A stretch of DNA of 47,958 nt from QAMH01 sp900556425 (lineage in GTDB: Bacteria > Actinomycetota > Coriobacteriia > Coriobacteriales > QAMH01): contig CABRZR010000017.1 of assembly GCA_902475535.1 (NCBI GenBank), positions 1 to 47,958 on the forward strand, given 5' to 3'. The position numbers were made by a program, and so were the translations under genes. This document shows, one piece after another, positions 24,189-30,904 of the stretch. Within the stretch, counting starts at the first letter, position 1. Each line of letters begins with the position of its first letter. The notes beneath the pieces were generated by a model. The model had not been told where the DNA came from, made no database searches, and saw only the letters and a list, made by a program, of their open reading frames with translations.

Positions 24189-26594
24189 CTACCTGATGCC
24201 GTCATAGAAGCTCGGCGTATCCGTCTTATGAGACGGGCCGTGCGTATAACCGCTTCCACGAGTCACTTGATAAGTGGGCTGGTTCTCCTTCGTCATGGTG
24301 TCGGGTGTGGCCGGATACACCTTGGCAATGGAGCTCTTAATGGGGGCACCGTAACCCGACGGGCCGTTCTCGCCCATGGGAATAAGGTTGTTCGGATTGC
24401 AGTCAAACACGCCGAACAGCTCCGGCTCGGCGGCCTCTTTCTCCGGGAACCACCAGCCATGCTCCGTGGAGATGACGCGCGGGTCGAGCGTATCGTTGTA
24501 CCGAGCAACCTGGCGGCACTTGCCCATCTGGTTCTCGATCCAAGCCCACTGCCCCTCGGCGATGCCGTATTTTGCGGCGGTGTCCGGATGAATGTCGAAA
24601 TACGGGACCGGATGCAGCTCGCGGCTCGTCGTATCGGGCTGGCGCCACTCGGAGTGGAAGAACTCGAACGAGCGCTTACCCGTGGTGAGGACCAGCGGAT
24701 ATTCCTCAGAGAGCTGAGGGGTGCTGTAAGGACTCGAGGGAGGTTCCTCGTAGAAGGGCAGCGGATCCATATCCCACGCATCAAATAGCACGGGGGCCAG
24801 TTCGTAGAGACCGGTAACCGTATTGAAACCGGGCTCGCCATCAGGACGCAGCAGGCCGTTCTCGTGCTTGAAATAGCGGAAGGGATGATAGTACCAACCG
24901 CCCGCTTCCTCGAGCTCTTCCATTGAGTCAAAACGGCAATCCGGCGCCGTCTGCATACGCCAGTTCATGTAATCGCGCGGCGTTTGCACCCACTCCGGCC
25001 ACAGCTCAGGCGCAAGACGATGGCCAAGGTCAATCATAATCTGCTCGTCTTCCTTGGCCTCGTAGTAGCTACCCGTCTTGGTGAGAGAACGAATCGGGTC
25101 GAACCATACGCGGACGCAATCACGCTCGTTGGACATGGCGCAGGGCAGAAGCAAATCGGCACAGGCACTCGCAAACGGAGTCATGAACATGTCGATATCG
25201 CAGATGAAATCGACCTTGTCCATCGCGCGGTAGATACGCGGGGCATCCTGGCCCATATTTGCGATGGGATTGGAAGATTGAATCCAGAGCATGCGCACCG
25301 GACGCGGGTCGCCCTTTTCGTCCTTGCCTGTCTCGATGGCATCGAGAATTGCATCAGATTGCGAGCTTGCCGTGAAACCAGACTTCTTGAGCGGATACTT
25401 GGAATTGCCGAGGCGCTTCTCGACCATGCCCTCTTTAAGATACTCAATGCCGGAGTTGTAGCCAAACTCGAGACCACCGGCCTGATCAATAAGGATGTTA
25501 CCGCCGGGATTGTCAATGTTGCCGGTAATGCCCGCAAGGTCGGCGATGGCAAGAGCCGTCTGCGTTCCGATCTTGGACATGTCAACGGCAAGACCCCACT
25601 GGATGGTGGAGGGGTTCGACTTCGCATAAAAGCGCGCAGCCTCAATAAGCGTGTCCTTGTCGACCCAGCAGATTTCGGCGACCTTCTCAGGAGGATACTC
25701 TTGCACGCGCTCCTTGAGCTCTTCGAAGCCATAGCACCATTTCTCGACGAACTCATGGTCATAGAGGTCTTCGTTAATGATGACGTTCATCATGCCAAGA
25801 GCCAGCGCCGCATCAGTACCAGGACGCAGGCGCAACCAGTATTTGGCACGGCTGCCAATCCAGGTGAGCTGCGGATCGACGCTGATAAGCTCACTACCAC
25901 GCTTCATAGCCTCGACAATCCAATGCCCGAGGAATGCATCCGAATTGCATACGACTGGATTCGTGCCCCAGAGGACGATGCACCCGGGAACCTTCCAATC
26001 CTCATCCTCCTCATAGCGCCTATCGCGGAACTGCGACATATCCGCAACCCACTGGTTGCCCATAACCACATAGCACAGCGCCGTACGAGGCAGCATGCAG
26101 CTATCACCAGAGAGGAAGCACAGGGTGAGATCCGGACCACCGAAGTTCGCGTACTGATTATGGGCGATAACCTGAGAAACATTGCGTCCGGTACCAATCA
26201 TCGAGATGATGGACTCCGGTCCGCTCTCTTCCTGGAACTTACGAACGTTCTTCTCGATGATTTCGTAGGCCTCGTCCCAGCTAATGCGCTCCCAGGTATC
26301 CTGGCCGCGCTCATTGCGAGCACGCTTCATGGGGTACTTCAAGCGGCTCTCATGATTCACGAGCTCGGGAAGTTCAAGGCAGCGCATGCAAAGCCTGCCC
26401 TGGTTAAACGGGGAGTTGGGATCACCCTCGACCTTGACGAGCTTATCGTTCTCGTCGGTATAAAAGATGACCTGGCATCCCTCGTGACAACCAGGACCCG
26501 ACCACATCGTAGTTCGCGTGGCAGTAAGGTCGCCCTCTTTCCATCGCAGCTTCTTAGGGTACAGATCAAGGTTGTACTCGTTGTTGTACTCCAT
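24189..26594 (-). CDS. Molybdopterin (bis-PGD) oxidoreductase, DMSO reductase superfamily
   Basis: This 801-residue cytoplasmic Mo- or W-containing enzyme has no twin-arginine signal. The N-terminal Fe-S region reads PGCHEGCQV and GRLCMRC (C36, C40, C69, C72). The usual first cysteine three residues before C36 is Gly33, so the cluster set may be atypical. Mo-binding motifs continue through WERISWDEAYEII, FLSGDSCMLPR and a C-terminal cofactor domain, STEHGWWFPEKE. The metal ligand probably lies in SGDSC (S162-C166) but could not be fixed. The overall pattern recalls the branch with acetylene hydratase, pyrogallol transhydroxylase and gut catechol dehydroxylases. No particular reaction is shown. 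It is the first gene of the unit with the ferredoxin and MFS genes. Confidence 0.88.
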   Translation of the reverse strand: MEYNNEYNLDLYPKKLRWKEGDLTATRTTMWSGPGCHEGCQVIFYTDENDKLVKVEGDPNSPFNQGRLCMRCLELPELVNHESRLKYPMKRARNERGQDTWERISWDEAYEIIEKNVRKFQEESGPESIISMIGTGRNVSQVIAHNQYANFGGPDLTLCFLSGDSCMLPRTALCYVVMGNQWVADMSQFRDRRYEEDEDWKVPGCIVLWGTNPVVCNSDAFLGHWIVEAMKRGSELISVDPQLTWIGSRAKYWLRLRPGTDAALALGMMNVIINEDLYDHEFVEKWCYGFEELKERVQEYPPEKVAEICWVDKDTLIEAARFYAKSNPSTIQWGLAVDMSKIGTQTALAIADLAGITGNIDNPGGNILIDQAGGLEFGYNSGIEYLKEGMVEKRLGNSKYPLKKSGFTASSQSDAILDAIETGKDEKGDPRPVRMLWIQSSNPIANMGQDAPRIYRAMDKVDFICDIDMFMTPFASACADLLLPCAMSNERDCVRVWFDPIRSLTKTGSYYEAKEDEQIMIDLGHRLAPELWPEWVQTPRDYMNWRMQTAPDCRFDSMEELEEAGGWYYHPFRYFKHENGLLRPDGEPGFNTVTGLYELAPVLFDAWDMDPLPFYEEPPSSPYSTPQLSEEYPLVLTTGKRSFEFFHSEWRQPDTTSRELHPVPYFDIHPDTAAKYGIAEGQWAWIENQMGKCRQVARYNDTLDPRVISTEHGWWFPEKEAAEPELFGVFDCNPNNLIPMGENGPSGYGAPIKSSIAKVYPATPDTMTKENQPTYQVTRGSGYTHGPSHKTDTPSFYDGIR

Positions 26595-26806
26595 TCCTTC
26601 TCCTCTCTAACGCCTCTTTCAATGCCGTCATGCAGATTTCTGACATGCTGGCCACACTGGCTTCATGCTATGAAATTGGCCTATGGGGTCGTAATGGCAA
26701 AAGCTCCAAAGAATGAGTCGCCTTTTTGGAACATCCTCCATAGGTGCGACAAAAGTACTGCCCATATACTCACGGCACACGTTCGTAAAAGATTCAGGGG
26801 AGTGCA
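26595..26806. promoter_or_regulatory. Divergent promoter region of the Mo operon and second MFS gene
   Basis: This 212-bp gap holds two nested inverted repeats. The outer pair is CCTATGG (26680-26686) and CCATAGG (26738-26744). The inner pair is TCCAAA and TTTGGA, within about 26704-26730. A TATACT hexamer at 26765-26770 fits a -10 for the plus-strand MFS gene, though no good -35 was found. The nested dyad is a candidate operator for a regulator of both directions. Confidence 0.45.
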
Positions 26807-28012
26807 ATGAGCAAGGCGTATGTCAAAACAGCAATAGCAGCATGCCTCATCATGAGTGCAATGATTGCCGGCACGGTAAGTTTCGGGTTCTTCATGGACC
26901 CCGTTACAAGCAGCATGGGGTTCGAGCGCGCGACGTTTTCGCTATACTTCAGCCTCATCACCATTGTCGGAACCATCACCTTGCCGATTTACGGTCGCCT
27001 AATAGAGCGGTTCGGCACGCGCCCGTTCGTAATCTTTGGCGGAATATGGACGGGTGTCGCGATGGCCGCGTTATCGCTCTGCCAGTCTCTTCCCGCGTTC
27101 TATATCGTGGGTTGTCTCGTCGGGCTCGGCTTCTTCGGGTGCAGCTACGCTGTCGTACCCGTCATCGTTTCGGAATGGTTCGTCGAGAAAAACGGTTTCG
27201 TTATGGGCTTGACCGCAGCATGCGGTGGCATCGTCGCCGTGATATTGAGTCTCGTGTTTCCCGCTTTCATCATCCAATTCGGCTGGTCTAATGGTTATGT
27301 ACTCCTGGGAGTCGTCGTCTTCGCACTTACCACCCCGGTAGGCTTGTTTCTCCTTCGCTCGAAGCCGAGCGACGTTGGCCTTGCCCCCTATGGTGCAAAT
27401 GCGACTCCCGCACAATCCTCAAATACCGATGTGTCTGGATTGAGCTTTGCTCAAGCACTGAGAACCCCTCAGCTCTGGGTGGTTGCTCTGGGGTTCATGG
27501 TGCTGGCAATCACGGTCACGGTCACCCAACACCTCGCGGCCCTCTTCGTGAGCATCGGCTTCGATGCTGTCATGGCGGGTATATTCATGTCTGTCATATC
27601 CGCTGGCATCATCGTCACAAACTTCGGTGCCGGCATACTCGCCGACAAAATGGGATTGATGCGCGCCTTTATCCTATGCTCTGTTTTGTTAGCGCTTTCA
27701 TTCGTGCTCCTACCGATCACGGCATCCATTCCGCTCATCTGTATCGCACTTGTGTTGATGTCGATTGGCAACGCTAACACCACGCTTTTTGCGCCCATGA
27801 TGACCCAGAGTATTTTCGGTATACGTGATTACGCCTCAATTTGGGGTGTCATCAGCATGGCATCTGTGCTCGGGCAGGCCGTAGGTGCTCCTTGTTGGGG
27901 TCTTGCCTATGACCTTACCGGCGGATACGAAATCGCCATGTTCATCTCAGCTGTCCTAGTCTGCGTTTCCGCTATCGCACTTTTCGGAGCAAGCAAGACA
28001 GGGCGCGCGTGA
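26807..28012 (+). CDS. MFS transporter, OFA (oxalate/formate antiporter)-like
   Basis: This 401-residue transporter has 12 predicted membrane segments and resembles oxalate:formate antiporter-type (OFA) MFS proteins, which exchange or move organic anions. Visible features are PIYGRLIERFGTRP in loop 2-3 and LADKMGLMRAF in loop 8-9. GGGGAG precedes the ATG. It is divergent from the Mo gene across 212 bp. A tract of eleven C follows the stop codon, then two hairpins. With the other MFS gene at 22379-23680, the Mo enzyme is flanked by two transporters, which could serve as importer and exporter. The substrate is unknown. Confidence 0.85.
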   Translation: MSKAYVKTAIAACLIMSAMIAGTVSFGFFMDPVTSSMGFERATFSLYFSLITIVGTITLPIYGRLIERFGTRPFVIFGGIWTGVAMAALSLCQSLPAFYIVGCLVGLGFFGCSYAVVPVIVSEWFVEKNGFVMGLTAACGGIVAVILSLVFPAFIIQFGWSNGYVLLGVVVFALTTPVGLFLLRSKPSDVGLAPYGANATPAQSSNTDVSGLSFAQALRTPQLWVVALGFMVLAITVTVTQHLAALFVSIGFDAVMAGIFMSVISAGIIVTNFGAGILADKMGLMRAFILCSVLLALSFVLLPITASIPLICIALVLMSIGNANTTLFAPMMTQSIFGIRDYASIWGVISMASVLGQAVGAPCWGLAYDLTGGYEIAMFISAVLVCVSAIALFGASKTGRA

Positions 28013-28023
28013 CCCCCCCCCCC
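28013..28023 (+). repeat. C11 homopolymer tract
   Basis: Eleven consecutive C residues directly follow the TGA stop of the second MFS gene. Such tracts can slip in replication or be a sequencing artefact. A short hairpin (GCCTCTG and CAGAGGC, 28024-28043) follows immediately. Confidence 0.75.
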
Positions 28024-28050
28024 GCCTCTGCCCTCCCAGAGGCAAATGAA

Positions 28051-28082
28051 GGCGGGCTTCGCATTATTATGCGGGGCCCGCC
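28051..28082 (+). terminator. Hairpin after the second MFS gene
   Basis: An outer stem GGCGGGC (28051-28057) with GCCCGCC (28076-28082) and an inner stem CGCAT with ATGCG (28060-28073) form one long hairpin. The sequence AAATTTATT follows, which is not a clean T-tract, so this is a possible rather than certain terminator. Confidence 0.5.
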
Positions 28083-28118
28083 AAATTTATTGCCGTTCAT
28101 AAATTCCTGTCAGACAAG

Positions 28119-28148
28119 GATGCCTGGGCCACCAAGGAGATTGGCTAG
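28119..28148 (+). pseudogene. Relic of the 3' end of an sstT-like gene
   Basis: Ten codons read DAWATKEIG and a TAG stop, matching the last codons of the intact SstT gene (DTWAAKEIG and TAG, ending 20439) in seven of nine residues. The codon differences are partly synonymous (GAG for GAA, ATT for ATC, GGC for GGG), which suggests a diverged homologue rather than a fresh copy. A strong terminator follows 35 bp later. Nothing recognisable of the rest of the gene is upstream. Confidence 0.6.
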
Positions 28149-28182
28149 CGGCTTCTTGCTGTCGCATATTCGCGTAAACGAG

Positions 28183-28219
28183 CGGGGCGGTTGCATATGC
28201 AGCCGCCCCGTTTTTGTTT
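28183..28219 (+). terminator. Strong rho-independent terminator downstream of the sstT relic
   Basis: A 12-bp stem (one G-T pair) runs from C28183 to C28194, pairs with 28199-28210 and has an ATAT loop. TTTTTGTTT follows. There is no intact gene directly upstream, so it is probably the original terminator of the lost sstT-like gene. Confidence 0.85.
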
Positions 28220-28284
28220 GCCGGCCTGTCAGCGTCGTTGAAGCGAGCCCTAGCGGAATGATCTGCCAGCCATCGCATACGCAC

Positions 28285-28381
28285 TGCCAAGGATCCCTAG
28301 TCGCTGACCGCAATCCGCGCCCAGCTGCCAAGGATTCCCGGCCCCTGACCGTCAGATGCCAAGAACAGCGGTCACTGACCG
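28285..28381 (+). repeat. Three imperfect 25-26-bp repeats
   Basis: Units starting at 28285, 28326 and 28357 each begin TGCCAAG and end CTGACCG, and are 26, 26 and 25 bp long. Spacings are 41 and 31 bp. The first two also share GGAT-CCC cores. No known function is evident. Confidence 0.65.
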
Positions 28382-28712
28382 CAAAGTATGGCGAAATAGC
28401 ACGGCTTAACGGGTTATATCGGTCACAGGCCGGCAATGAGAAATGCGGTCGAAATGAATTTCTCATCAGACCGTCTAGCAAGCATCGAGAAACAATTTCA
28501 TGTGCTCGCACGCTGCGTTTGTCCGGACTTTGCCGCAAGATGGCCCGATTCCGCTCTGGTTTCACTCCGATTTCGTACAGATTCTGGGGGTGGATGGCCC
28601 GGACGACTCCGTCCTAGTATGTGCGCTCAACGAACTAAGCCGCCATGTGCGGAAGGTGCGCACGGCACATAACACGAGGAGATCGGATTCGAAGCACAGG
28701 CCCCTGCGATTA

Positions 28713-28757
28713 TTGAAATAGCAGTCAAAATGTTTATACTATGTTTTAACATTTTGA
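28713..28757 (+). promoter_or_regulatory. mazEF promoter with operator dyad
   Basis: A -35 TTGAAA (28713-28718), a 16-bp spacer and a -10 TATACT (28735-28740) lie before mazE. The -10 is enclosed by a perfect 10-bp inverted repeat, TCAAAATGTT (28725-28734) and AACATTTTGA (28748-28757). Autoregulation by MazE or the MazEF complex binding this dyad is the expected reading. Confidence 0.75.
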
Positions 28758-28780
28758 TGAGTGTCAAACAGGGGGCAGTC

Positions 28781-29065
28781 ATGGAAGCTACGCTTAAAAA
28801 GTGGGGAAACAGCCAGGGAATACTCATTCCGAAAAGCCTCTGCGAATATCTTGGCATCAGCATCGGCGATCATCTCGAAATTGAAGAGTCAAATGGAGCA
28901 GTCACCATGAAGCCTATCCAGAAACGATACACACGATCTAAAAAACTTTCGGCATCTGATTTGTTTTCCGATTGGGATGGACCATATCAAGCACCGGCAG
29001 ATTGGAATTTGCAAGGCGCAGAAATTGACTGGGGCAAGCCAACTGGCGAGGAATTGCCATGGTGA
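28781..29065 (+). CDS. mazE: MazE-family antitoxin (AbrB-type)
   Basis: This 94-residue antitoxin has an N-terminal swapped-hairpin AbrB/MazE DNA-binding domain, residues about 1-45, with LKKWGNSQGILIPKS and LGISIGDHLEI. A C-terminal tail (about 60-94, with DWDGPYQAP) is the expected toxin-binding region. The start at 28781 was chosen over an ATG at 28730 because the fold begins there and GGGG precedes it; the upstream frame overlaps the operator. mazF overlaps its end by 7 bases. The pair likely represses its own promoter through the dyad at 28725-28757. Confidence 0.9.
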   Translation: MEATLKKWGNSQGILIPKSLCEYLGISIGDHLEIEESNGAVTMKPIQKRYTRSKKLSASDLFSDWDGPYQAPADWNLQGAEIDWGKPTGEELPW

Positions 29066-29394
29066 GCATTTTCGATCAGGGAGATATCATCGAGGTCAAC
29101 CTCGATCCAACCCTCGGCCATGAACCTCAAAAAACGAGGCCTGTTCTCGTGATAAGCGCGAGCGATTTCAACATGAGGTCGAGTCTCACGGTGGTAGCCC
29201 CCATAACATCAATCAATAATGGCTATCCAATGCACGTGTGCCTATCTGGCGATGAAAGCGCCAAGGGCTATGTATGCGTCGAACAATTGCGCGCCATCGA
29301 TCTCATAGCACGAAAAACCACATACATTGGCACCGCCTCGCCTGAAACAATGGATGCCGTGCTCACGCGCGTCGGCGCAGTATTCGGAATCTAA
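29059..29394 (+). CDS. mazF: MazF/PemK-family endoribonuclease toxin
   Basis: This 111-residue toxin of the MazF (PemK) fold is a ribosome-independent mRNA interferase. It has DQGDIIEVNLDPTLGHEPQKTRP, trimmed here to the family core GDIIEVNLDPTLGHE, then RPVLVIS and a C-terminal VEQLRAIDL. The catalytic arginine and threonine of the family are expected in RPVLVIS and near VVAPITS. It overlaps mazE by 7 bases, giving translational coupling. The target sequence cannot be predicted here. Confidence 0.93.
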   Translation: MVSIFDQGDIIEVNLDPTLGHEPQKTRPVLVISASDFNMRSSLTVVAPITSINNGYPMHVCLSGDESAKGYVCVEQLRAIDLIARKTTYIGTASPETMDAVLTRVGAVFGI

Positions 29395-29410
29395 CTCCAT
29401 CAAAACATGA

Positions 29411-29440
29411 GGCGGCTCTGAATTGAACCGCCCCGTCTTC
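29411..29440 (+). terminator. Possible terminator after mazF
   Basis: GGCGG (29411-29415) pairs with CCGCC (29428-29432) in a short stem with one internal mismatch, followed by CCGTCTTC. It is weak, but positioned 16 bp past the mazF stop. Confidence 0.4.
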
Positions 29441-29479
29441 ATTATTCAGCCCTACGTGCATGTTGCAGCGATGCGCTTC

Positions 29480-30784
29480 CTACAGCGCCGCGAGCACCTC
29501 GCCAACGCTGCGTTTGACCTCGGCCTTGGCCTTCTCGACGTCGATGGTCTCGTACTCCCCGTTCCTGTAGAGCACTTGGCCGTCGCACATGGTGAGCACC
29601 ACGTCTGCGCCGTTGGCGCTGTAGACAAGGTTAGTCGCGATGTCGTGCACGGGCGTCATCCATGGCGTGTCGATGTCCATGACGACAAGATCGGCGCGCT
29701 TGCCCTGCGCCAGCACGCCGCAATCATGGCGACGCTGGGAGCGTGCGCCATTAACCGTGAGCATGCGCAGGATCTCCTTGGGCGTGATGATGGCCGGGTC
29801 GAGCGCGTTACCCTTCTGGGCGCAGGCGAGCAGATAGGCGCTTTGCAGGATGTTGTGGGTATTGTTCGACGCCATGCCGTCCGTGCCGAGCGAGCAATGC
29901 ACGCCGGCATCGATCATGGCCTGCACTGGCGCAAAGCCGCTCGCGAGCTTCATGTTACTCGCGGGGTTCAGACTCACGTTCACGCCCTTGGCCGCCATGA
30001 GCTCGATATCGGGGGGCTCTACCCATACGCAATGAGCCGCAGTGACCGGAATATCGAAGGCACCCAGATGGTCGAACCAGGCCGCCGGCGTCATGCCGTC
30101 GTGTCGCTCCTTGCACTCGTCGCACTCGAGCTTGGTCTCGGCCAGGTGGATGTGCAGGCCCGTATCATGCGCCTTGGCCTCGGCAACGCAGCGCTCGATC
30201 ATGCCCTGGGGCGTGGTGTACTCACCGTGCACGCACATGTCGATCTTCACGCGACTGTCGCCGGCATTCTGGTATTCGGCGAAGAGCTGCTCGTTCACCG
30301 CGGCCACGGGCAGCGTGTCATAGTCTGTCTCGACGAAGCACATCGTGCCGCCATCGCAGTGGTTGGCCTTCATGCCCGCTTCGAGGGTCGCCTTGCAGCG
30401 GTCGACGGTGGCGAAGTACATGTCGGTGTAGCCCACCACGCCATAGCGCAGCATCTCGGCCTGGCTGAGCATGCAACCCCAGTAGTGGTGCTTTCTCTCC
30501 ATGTCCATCTTGCCCTCGAAGGGCCAGACCGTGTCGTTGAGCCACTGCTGGAGAGGCTGGTTCTCGGCGTATCCGCGTAAAAGCGTCATGGGCGTGTGCG
30601 CGTGCGTGTTGTAAAACGCACTCATGAGCAGCTTGCCCGTGCCGTCGTAGCGCTCGCCAAAGCGCGCAGCATCGGTGGGCTCCTCGGCGCCCACGTAGGT
30701 GATGTGACTGCCTTCGGTGCCCACGAACATGCCGTGCTTATGATCGAGGTTCTCGTCAAGGATGTCGATGTTGGCAAAGAGCAT
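29480..30784 (-). CDS. Amidohydrolase of the MTA/SAH/5'-deoxyadenosine deaminase type
   Basis: This 434-residue metal-dependent amidohydrolase (TIM-barrel) has the metal-binding HxH at H61/H63 in YNTHAHTPMTLLRG, then HLAET, AHCVWVEP and the catalytic Asp in SLGTDGMASNN. The set is typical of the MtaD/DadD/SsnA family, which deaminates 5'-methylthioadenosine, S-adenosylhomocysteine or 5'-deoxyadenosine. AAGGA precedes the ATG. It lies downstream of the radical SAM/methyltransferase cluster, separated by a large palindrome. S-adenosylhomocysteine from methyltransfer, and 5'-deoxyadenosine in general from radical SAM turnover, would both suit it. The substrate is not proven. Confidence 0.85.
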   Translation of the reverse strand: MLFANIDILDENLDHKHGMFVGTEGSHITYVGAEEPTDAARFGERYDGTGKLLMSAFYNTHAHTPMTLLRGYAENQPLQQWLNDTVWPFEGKMDMERKHHYWGCMLSQAEMLRYGVVGYTDMYFATVDRCKATLEAGMKANHCDGGTMCFVETDYDTLPVAAVNEQLFAEYQNAGDSRVKIDMCVHGEYTTPQGMIERCVAEAKAHDTGLHIHLAETKLECDECKERHDGMTPAAWFDHLGAFDIPVTAAHCVWVEPPDIELMAAKGVNVSLNPASNMKLASGFAPVQAMIDAGVHCSLGTDGMASNNTHNILQSAYLLACAQKGNALDPAIITPKEILRMLTVNGARSQRRHDCGVLAQGKRADLVVMDIDTPWMTPVHDIATNLVYSANGADVVLTMCDGQVLYRNGEYETIDVEKAKAEVKRSVGEVLAAL

Positions 30785-30818
30785 GAGTTGATCCTTTCCG
30801 GTTTTTAATCGGGCAGAT

Positions 30819-30888
30819 GGTGCGTGACAGGGGGACGGTGTGTCAGGGGGTCAGACCCCCTGACACACCGTCCCCCCTGTCACGCACC
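30819..30888. repeat. Near-perfect 34-bp-arm palindrome, GGTGTGTCAGGGGGTC family
   Basis: Left arm 30819-30852 and right arm 30854-30888 pair across a single A, with one extra C in a run as the only irregularity. The core includes GGACGGTGTGTCAGGGGGTC. Its outer arm resembles the first 14 bases of the window. It sits between the deaminase and the ArsM-ArsS fusion gene, which are on the same strand. Confidence 0.88.
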
Positions 30889-30904
30889 ACTCGACAACAT
30901 TATC

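Larger units (their letters stand above)
28149..28712. other. Gene-poor debris region upstream of mazEF
   Basis: No convincing gene is seen. It contains the terminator at 28183-28219, three degenerate repeats at 28285-28381, and otherwise unassigned sequence. Open frames crossing it (plus 28009-28617 and minus 28110-28565) overlap the relic and the repeats and have no recognisable domain. It looks like decayed or inserted DNA. Confidence 0.6.

Noticed and set aside
24189..26594. Naming the Mo enzyme as acetylene hydratase or a catechol dehydroxylase
   Set aside because: The resemblance is from memory of family motifs, the metal ligand could not be fixed, and the N-terminal cysteine set differs.
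24984..26810. A 608-codon plus-strand frame opposite the Mo gene
   Set aside because: It is antisense to a gene with clear motifs and would run into the second MFS start.
28009..28617. A 202-codon plus-strand frame after the second MFS gene
   Set aside because: It overlaps the C11 tract, two hairpins, the sstT relic in another frame and the degenerate repeats.
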